A program made the translations under genes and the position numbers. Of a stretch of 64,000 nucleotides of DNA, positions 56,231 to 64,000 are shown in pieces. The notes beneath the pieces are model-generated. The model was given only the letters and a program-made list of their open reading frames with translations. It searched no databases and had not been told where the DNA came from. The stretch comes from Holothuria scabra (taxonomy: Eukaryota > Echinodermata > Holothuroidea > Aspidochirotida > Holothuriidae), in NCBI GenBank assembly GCA_037179385.1, contig CM074179.1, forward strand, positions 76,063,719-76,127,718, written 5' to 3'. Numbering within the stretch: the first letter of the stretch is position 1; each line of letters opens with the position of its first letter.

Positions 56231-57772
56231 CACTGTTAAAAATTTCTGTAAATTTACAGACTTTTTTTAACTTAAACTTTTTGTATTTTACTTTTAATAG
56301 AGATTTTCTGTATCTTTACAGACACTTTGTATTTCTACAATAAAAAAAGGTTGTTTAACATGTATTTTCTGTTTATTTGAAAAACCATTTCTGTCTGCTT
56401 TTTTAACCAAATTTTACTGCTTTGTAAAACTTTTTCTGTAAATGTACAGAAATTTTAACAGTATTTTGTATTTTTCTGATTTCACATAAATATACTGTCA
56501 TTTAAAGGGCCAAACCTCTCACCCCAAACTACAATTTTGGAACCCGGGTACCGAAATTCTCAATTGGCTCAGCTCTTTGATTGACATCTCATTCAAACAA
56601 TGCAGAGTGCCAAAGCCTGTATTACACAGCATGAACGGTACTGAGAGTGTTTTGATTATATAAATTGAGTTTTTCTATACTCACCCTGAAGCAATAAACT
56701 GAGATTGTGTCTGGATGAGGATGAATTTCAGACAACTGTGGGAGGGGCTTTAGTATAAGGTTAGGAGAATTGGTAGTGTTTGGGGTGAGAGAACTGGGCC
56801 TTTAACCATTATTCATTTTGTTTTTACGCTGAAAAAGAAACAAAAATAAGCCCAAACAAACAAACAAATAAGAAATAGCCAGAAAATTTTCAATATATAA
56901 CATGCATCGTTCTGCGAAGTTTCAGTTAAAAAGAAAACATTTTTGGCAAATTTATGGCCCTATTTGAAAATTAACTTACATTTATTATACTGACAATTGG
57001 TATACTGATGTCAACTCATCGCCACAGGCGCTCATACACTTGATCGAATTAAAAACGTTTCACAAATTTACTTGAAAGAGTCTGTAAATTTACCACTTTA
57101 TGACGTAAATCTCATTTTGCATAAATGGGTGGAGCTTATTTTGTAGGCATTTTCCTAACAAAAGGATTGCTGTTGCTTTGAATAATATCTTTTTTGGCTT
57201 TTTTAATCAGGAAGTGATAAACTTATTGTTTACCTTGTCTGGAAATGTTTGCAACCAATGTATTTGCATTCTTTGTCATATTTATTTTAAAAACAATTAT
57301 TATATTGTACCAAAAATGTGACTTTCCAATTACAAAGTTCCTAGAGATAGCAGTCTACTGGACAACAATGTGATAACAAAGTATCCTCATTGTGTTTTGA
57401 TTGAAAATAACTTCGTAACGACACATTACGTTGATAAGCAAATACCTGATCTACGTAATGGTGAAGTGTATGTTACGTAATAACATATGAAAGGAAAAAA
57501 GCGATATTATAACAAATATTAAAACGCCGAGAATGAAAACAGTAGGCTGTAAATTCACATAAAGTTAAGGTAAAAAAAAAAACAGAACAATTCTGTAATT
57601 CGATTTTACAGTAGACATTTGTAAACTAATTTACATGCGAAAACTGTAAAGAAAAAACAAACACTTAATGTTTTTTCATGATTACAGTCTGGCTGTAAAA
57701 AAAACATTATTTGGTTGGAAAAAAATTTGCCATAAAAATTATGTAAATTTTACAGAGAAATTTCTAACAGTG
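56231..57772. mobile_element. TIR element (1.54 kb), TA-flanked, with nested MITE
   Basis: The left end CACTGTTAAAAATTTCTGTA (56231) and the right end TTACAGAGAAATTTCTAACAGTG (to 57772, read inward) are inverted. TA is on both sides. Short TCTGTAAATTTACAGA palindromes cluster near both ends. No transposase is seen. TA target and CACTG ends fit a Tc1/mariner-type or similar non-autonomous element. The interior is interrupted by another MITE at 56501-56815. Confidence 0.8.
56501..56815 (+). repeat. MITE copy 4, best-preserved
   Basis: TTTAAAGGGCC...CTCTCACCCCAAAC at the left and GTTTGGGGTGAGAG...GGGCCTTTAA at the right form a 25-30-bp terminal inverted repeat. It lies wholly inside the 56231-57772 element, so it inserted later or was carried along. 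Confidence 0.85.
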
Positions 57773-59279
57773 TACAATAACGGCACAATCGCTGACATAT
57801 TTCTTCCAACCTCAGCTTGAAGTCTGTGTAAAGTTCAAAGTCAAGCCTAAGTCTGATTCAGTCAACTAGATAATAAATAACAATTGAAATCAGACTTTGG
57901 ACCACAACGAAGTCATTACCACTGGGATCTTGTAGACAACGCTTCTTGATTACCTTTTGGATCTTTAATTTACCTTAACGACAGAACCACATGTATACAT
58001 ATTCCAATTGTCTCATAACTTTTTCAATTCCTCGAAGCTAGGGCATACTTTGGGGTGTGAATCCAGTTTCAAACAGTCCCATTATTATGTCTGGAAATTC
58101 TTTTGAGAGCAAAGGTAGCAATTAAAGTTGATAAAAATTCCGAATTTAGTAGAATCTTACCAAAGGTATTATTTAGAAGACAGTATAATGTAGTTAGTAT
58201 TTTCCATTGCATGCAGTTAACACAGGACAAATCAAAGTATAGAGCCAACATTTGCTTGAAAATACGACCCTATTTCATTTTGCTCCCAGCAGCAGTTTTT
58301 AGATTAAGAGCCACTGGGTCTATGTTTGATAAAGTTAATTAATTGTGTATTAAACATTTCCTTTTTTTCTTTTTGATTTCTCTTTCTCCGAGAGGTCACA
58401 TCTTGTCAAAGCAGGGAGTGTCATATATTCCCCGTCCCCCCCCCCAAAAAAACCCAGAAAAGGTTACGTAACATTTAGTATTAGCTAACAGGGTATTTAA
58501 GTATGTAGTAATTGCTTTTTACGCTCCGTACGGACACTGACACACAGTAGCGTAGCCGGGGAGTGGGGTGGGTCAAACACACCGAAAGACTATCTAAGTG
58601 GAGCGCCACCATCGTTGGCGCGGAGCGTACAGAGAATTTTGAGACCCCTCAGAGAATATCGCGATTCCTCAGATGGCCGGAAATGGCATTTCCCAGGCTT
58701 GTAGGTAGATGTTGAGCTGTCGTTAAATTTAGCTATCGTTTGCAACTTAACGTTCACTTCAATAAAAAAATGAGTTAATTGTAGAAAGATCAGAAAGTTT
58801 GCAAATAAACTACAGAGACGTAACAAATCTCTTGGTGTTAGGATGGAACAAAGTCGACAAATCGTCTCGATTCTTTACCGCCGTCTTAATGGCTGGGTAA
58901 TAAGGTGAAGAGGGTTTGTATGTGGCAAAATTTGATAAATTTATGCCGATTAGTAAGGATGAAGATCAACTGCTGATAAAGATTTATCAAAGGAAACGTT
59001 TTCTACACGCACAGCTAGATCAAATGGAGAAACATGAAACAATCTCAATCATGATTGTAACTTGAGAAAAAGTATAACCATATTTACAATCGATGTTAAC
59101 CCACAAAATGTACACTGTCCACTATAAGTCTTTGCTGAATAAGTATGGGCTGATTTCAAAATCCAAGGACGAGACGTCTGCGAGTTTTTTTTTTTCACAA
59201 AAAAGTTGCAGAACCTCGTCAGTACCCATGGTTCTTACCTCCCGTTCAACAGAAAGAAGCACGAGGGGTATGATCCGTT

Positions 59280-59400
59280 TTGTGTCATAGTGGAGCGGAG
59301 CTTCGCTTTAATAATCCCCATCTAAGTTTGAAAATACTCTCTCTGCTGAAGCTGAAGTAGATCGGACTGAGGCTAACCCTATCAAGACTTTAGACAGATA
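59280..59400 (-). pseudogene. hAT transposase dimerisation fragment (minus)
   Basis: It is the inverted relative of 36140-36300. On the minus strand the region around CTTCAGCTTCAGCAGAGAGA encodes the T-S-A-S-A-E-R-type motif, and GCTCCGCTCCACTATG encodes LRSTM. It is broken by indels. Confidence 0.65.
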
Positions 59401-60082
59401 TTTGTACACATCTAAGCGTAGCGCCACCCATCGGTTGGCACGGAGCGTACAAAAAATTTTTTGATTTTAAAACCTCCTAGATAGCTGGAAATGGCTTTGC
59501 CAGGTTTAATAGTCTCTAATTCTGAAGAGAAAAATTTGTGATTTGCCTCAGATTCAAACACGCTTTTGAAATACTGATTAGCTCAGTTCATCACTCCACT
59601 GGACTATGGATCCTAGGATTGTAAATTCGAAATCCTGCTCTTAGTTGCGGCAAGCTGTTTCAGTGCACACCTGAGTAAGGTGTTTCCATAAGCGTAGGGG
59701 AGCATTTCAGTTTGGGGCAGCAAATTTTTTGCCCGAAAAATGTAATTCTGCCCGAAAGATAATCTAAGCGGAGTGCCGCCACTGGTTGGCGCGGAGCGTC
59801 CAAAAAATTTGAAGATTTGTACCTTATAGGTAGTCGAAAATGACATTTCCCAGGCTTATAAATGAGACCTAAGCAGTCGTTATTTGAAGTTTGCAACTGC
59901 AGATAAACGTTCACATCAAACTTAATTCAGCCAGAAAGACTAAGCTGAGCGCCACCGTTGGTTGGCGTGAATCGTACAGAAAATGTTTAAATATGGAACC
60001 TATCAGACGGTGGAAATGGCATTTCCCAGGCTTATAAGGGGGTCTAAGCAGTCGATTTTTGATTTTCGGTTTGCAAAGAATT

Positions 60083-60255
60083 CTCACTTGAAACTTAAAC
60101 CCATTTCATTCTGGGTGTCTGGTGAGGTATATCTGGTATTTCTTGCAGAATGCTCGAGATGTTTCTTTATGGTGTCATCATTTCTCCCTAAGTTTTCAAG
60201 GATATTCAGGAAAAGACCCTTGTTCAATGACTCACCTCTTTCATCATGTCCCCCC
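60083..60255 (-). pseudogene. hAT transposase fragment, DUF4371/ZMYM1-like (minus)
   Basis: The minus-strand frame reads LFLNILENLGRNDDTIKKHL then EHSARNTRYTSPDTQNEMG. It is homologous to 35146-35330 and slightly closer to the family pattern in places (KKHLEHS). The surrounding frame is lost. Confidence 0.75.
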
Positions 60256-61589
60256 GGAAAAACTCAGTGCCTATAGTTGGCGGTGCTTTACACCATTTTC
60301 AATTTTTAATTACCTATTTAGTGACTGCTAAACGGCAAAAAACTCTATGTAACCACTGTTAAGAAAAGAAGAAAGTAAGATTTCCCTCAACGGCAACTTT
60401 AGCAAATGTTGAATGACTGGTTTTTCAAAAAAATTCACATTCCCCGGACATTGATCAGTGAAACAGCCCTTTTTTACTATTTGTGGTGGAATTTTTCCCT
60501 TTTTTCCTAGATATTTTGCCTAAAATTAAGAAATTTCACTTGATTCTTTCAATACCAAATTTCCTATACTAGATCACTTCTCCACTGCTTAACGGTAATT
60601 GTATTTTGAACATTTCATGTATCCTAACTAATTATCCCAGCCAGCGAGGAAAATTTGGTCGGTCCTTTGACGGCCCATTGTTGGCCCATCTTCGGAGAAA
60701 TGTAGACATTTCAAAACTAGAGGTTGGCTTACGGTTCGCTGACGGGCGTGGGGATGATTGGTAAAAACCTTCTACCCATCATGCACTTTTCATGGTGTCA
60801 AATGGCCGCCGACAGACCGCCAGCTTACAGGTTATGATGCATCAACATACTGTAGGCGTAGGTGAAATTTGGTTGATTAATCTTCGCGAGCGATCGATTA
60901 ACTGTCGATTTTCGGTGATTGCCGTAGACTATTATACTGTTTACGATTACGCCACTGCTTGGCATTGGTTGGCATAGAGCATGCGCAAGTACACTTGCGT
61001 GTATGTTTGGTGTTGCGCGAGTTAACGCTTGCGCGATTGCACGCAGAGAGTAGACAAAGTAGAACCTACCTTCCATTGTACGTGACGACAGTGTAAGCAC
61101 GCCCACTAAGCTATATAGCATAAAGCTCTGTGAGAGCGCCTTACCAACTCTTTTGACGCCCAGCCGTGATGGCATTTGCTTGTAAACACTTGAGGAGTCT
61201 ATTGAAATATTACTTGCGATTAGCGTGCGTGCACGGTTGGCGTCAACAGAAATGCGGAACGAAACCCTGATTATGTTTACTAATTGCACAGTATGACCCT
61301 TGAAGTACAAAGGCAAGCCAGGGCCAAGGCGACGAACGTACTTTTAGCTGTCGTAATTTATTTACTTATTTTTGGGTGGGCTTGAACGGGGGGGGGGGGG
61401 GGGGGGTGCCACCCCCTGCGTCTACGCCAGTGCTGACACATCGACATCAACATGGAATAAATCATGTAACAAACTCAGATGTCAGTTACATCCTAAGACG
61501 CCTTTCATCTTCTCATATGTCTTTGTTGTATTCTTGACAAGTAGAGTAACGTCACTTAATACGATTACTGGATAATTTAAGGAATTAGC

Positions 61590-62135
61590 CCTACTCAAAA
61601 GCCAAATATGTCTTTCATCTGGCTACATAGAGTATTAATCTGGACATATCAAGCCAGGTATAACTTAATTAAGACCAAAATCATATCTACAAATCAAGTT
61701 CAAGTTGGCTATATCAAGCCAGAGTAACTTCATAAAAACCCGTTCCAGATGAGTGCAAATCAGGAATGATATGGTCATATCAATCCAGGTATAACTTGAT
61801 AAAAATCCATGCGTCTTACCAGATATACATTATCAAGTTTTATATGGAATTAACAACCCAGATATAGTCTACAGTGAAAATAATATGCCAGTTACGCAAA
61901 TCAATATTTATACGGTTATATCAAGTCTTATATAACTTAATAAGATAAAAATGAATGCCCGATGTAAAACCAAGCTTTATATGGCCATCTAAAGCCAGAT
62001 ATAACTAAATACACTGATGTCAGATATACAACTAAGTTTGAAATTGCTTTACACAGCTTAAATTACTTGATAAAAGTCGATGCTAGCAAATCAGAGTTTT
62101 GGTGGCAAAATCAAGCCAAGTTTATCTTGTTACAA
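61590..62135. repeat. Degenerate tandem repeat, about 60-80-bp units
   Basis: The phrase ATATCAAGCCAGGTATAACTT and variants recurs near 61646, 61705, 61783, 61913, 61982, 62044 and 62103. Each is followed by AATAAAAACC-like and AGATATAC-like text. Units are strongly diverged. Confidence 0.75.
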
Positions 62136-62366
62136 TACATGTGCACATAAGCGTTTCGTTAGTTTGTTTTAATTTGATGCTCGATTCGAATTTAGGCTTG
62201 TTTTAAACAGCATCAATTCTCAGACAATGGTTACACTTTTACTTATACCGCATTGGACTAAACGAAGTTATGCAAATTGTTCGGACATTTTTGCTCAACT
62301 TTGAACATAAAGAAGTGTTTTGTAAAATTCAGTCTGTGTGAGAACAGGAAATATAAAGATTCCAAA

Positions 62367-62560
62367 CAGGGACATTATATTGGTGAAACAGCAAGTAGTG
62401 GGTGAACGCTTCAATGAACACATGGGTAATTACCGAGCAAAGAAGTTTTATTCCCCATTCCACCAACATTGCATGGAACATTACAACAGACTGGCTCCAA
62501 AGTAGAAATTATAGCCATTCACAAAAATTATCCTACCAAGAGACAAATTTCAAAAAGTGA
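62367..62560 (+). pseudogene. Decayed Penelope-like GIY-YIG fragment
   Basis: HYIGETASS in one frame continues, after an apparent one-base insertion near 62400, as ERFNEHMGNYRAKKFYSP and HQHCMEHYN. KVEIIAIHKN, a typical later segment, follows a stop. The pattern 'YIGET...ERFNEH' is the YIG half of the Penelope endonuclease. A tail with GCACAGAAACGTTGTG near 62800 resembles the 3' untranslated ends of such elements. It is a third family or a much older copy. Confidence 0.65.
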
Positions 62561-62899
62561 GAATATCTTTGTCAGTTTGTGGGTCTTAACAGGGAATTTA
62601 ATGAGGATTGTCAGGGCAAACCAAAATCAGATTAAATTCTTTGTCTTAATAAGCAAGCCATCCCTTTTTTGTTCCCTGGAACTAACCACCTTATGGATCT
62701 TTTCATTATTAAGCAAGCACTACTTTCTTTTTACACTGAGATATACAGTGACCCTACTGCTGCTGCTTTTGAAAATATTTCAAGACACTTGAGAAGGGTG
62801 TGTGCACAGAAACGTTGTGCGTTTACAGAGTGATTGAGTTCATGCCCTTTTAGGCCTGAGTATGGCTTCCAATTTGTTCGAAATACACTTTTTTGTGGA

Positions 62900-64000
62900 A
62901 CATGTGGTTATCTAGAAACGACGTTTTCTCTCCTTTAAGTCTTTTTCAATGAAAATCTTGTTCGATTTGAATTAAAAAGGTTAATCAGCGCTGGATCTGT
63001 TCAACAAATAGAGTATAATACACTCACGAGGGTTCATACTATCGTTCGATATGACCAAAATTATGACTATAGTGAAAGCAAGACACCTATACGTAAATTC
63101 AGCTGCTTTCTGAGACATACATGAAACAATAATTATCGAAATTTACCGGTTCGAAACCCGTTCTCAAGTCATGATAAATTATTTCAATGTTTCTTTTTGT
63201 TTGCAGAAAGGGCATATTACTATTCCAATCCAAAAGGAGATTAAAATGAATAGAAATGAAAGGAAAAACCATGATCTTTAAATCTTTTGGAGGATATTTA
63301 TTTTCAAACGTTTATCGTCAAAGTTCCAAGATGAAAGTTACTTAATATACAATACTTGACACTTTTATATTCTTATATTTCATATTTTAGTGACCAATAA
63401 GGACATAAAAATCGTTTTCACGTGTCCTAAAAATCTGCACATCAAAACTAAGTATTAAAATTAAAAGAATAAAATTTCAAGAAATAAATAAAAGTATAGA
63501 TCATTTGAATAAAAATGTTTAGTACTGACAAGTGTAATACAAGATATCTTCCATTGTCCTCAAAAAATCGGTAACTCTGACTCAGGTTACAATGCCCTGA
63601 AACCGACTCACATCTCTTAAATATCGCACCCTGAAAAGATATTTAACATGATATGCTATGTACTTTAATGAATTAAAGTGCACTTTATTGTTTTCTAGAA
63701 ATTAGCATTTTGTTCCGTTAAAATTGAGACAAATGATTCGCAATTTCCAAAACTTGTCACCACGCATTGGAAGAAATTCTTTTATGCATCCTGACAACCA
63801 TTGCATTTACCTTTTAAAGAAGTAACCTTTTTTGGTTTAGTTTCTCCAAGGCAAGTGGATACGAAATATGTGCATCCTATTGTAAGCAAGTCCGAAGCTT
63901 TCCCATTTGCAAGAAACCAGGGATGTCCTTATAGCTTGGATATACGTACGTCCCAATGAATCACATGTTAGATGTGGCTGAATTCTTTTAAACATACCAA
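62900..64000. other. Window end, no feature recognised
   Basis: AT-rich sequence without coding exon, repeat unit or RNA gene that I can identify. Confidence 0.5.

Larger units (their letters stand above)
58545..61432 (-). mobile_element. hAT element with perfect 8-bp target duplication (minus)
   Basis: The ends CAGTAGCGTAGCC (58545) and GTCTACGCCAGTG (61432) are flanked by identical CTGACACA (58537-58544 and 61433-61440). Length is 2888 bp. It is a homologue of 33922-37023 in inverse orientation: the same transposase fragments, the same subrepeats (about 58590, 59410, 59760 and 59940) and the same C/G run inside one end. Confidence 0.92.

Overview
This is eukaryotic, intron-rich, repeat-dense DNA (AT-rich, with TA and GT microsatellites, tRNA-derived SINEs and many kinds of transposon). 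It most resembles the genome of a marine invertebrate, and an echinoderm or other non-vertebrate deuterostome is my best guess. That guess rests on the animal-type GXYLT gene and the mix of Penelope-like, hAT, L2/CR1-like and SINE elements, not on any species-specific marker.

Only one host protein-coding gene can be supported. It runs on the + strand from about 4.0 to 19.5 kb and encodes a glucoside xylosyltransferase (GXYLT, family GT8). I assembled seven coding exons by hand. All introns are GT-AG, all phases agree, and the model gives a 585-residue type II membrane protein: signal anchor, coiled and Gln/Pro-rich stem, then a GT8 catalytic domain. GXYLT enzymes add xylose to the O-glucose on EGF repeats of Notch-type proteins in the secretory pathway. 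The introns hold a 156-bp satellite, SINEs, decayed tandem copies of exon 4, and, in the last intron, a terminal-inverted-repeat element carrying a small coding exon.

From 19.5 to 28 kb lie noncoding DNA, a roughly 690-bp tandem duplication, MITE copies and a perfect 37-bp hairpin. From 27.6 to 30.5 kb come a solo LTR with a 5-bp target duplication and a 5'-truncated, frameshifted L2/CR1-like non-LTR retrotransposon.

From 31 to 43.4 kb is a nest of DNA transposons. It contains two hAT-type elements with perfect 8-bp target duplications, a very long broken inverted repeat (about 38.5-42.7 kb), and an outer inverted-repeat pair at 31.03 and 43.37 kb. A third hAT element at 58.5-61.4 kb is an inverted relative of the one at 33.9-37.0 kb. 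Both carry fragments of a DUF4371/ZMYM1-like hAT transposase and share a subrepeat of about 100 bp that recurs across the window.

From 48.1 to 50.5 kb are two 5'-truncated Penelope-like retroelements (GIY-YIG endonuclease end only) bordered by long (TA)n tracts; the first is enclosed by a 169-bp inverted repeat. A third, decayed Penelope-like fragment lies at 62.37-62.56 kb. At 56.2-57.8 kb one MITE is nested in another. The remaining stretches show no gene I can support.
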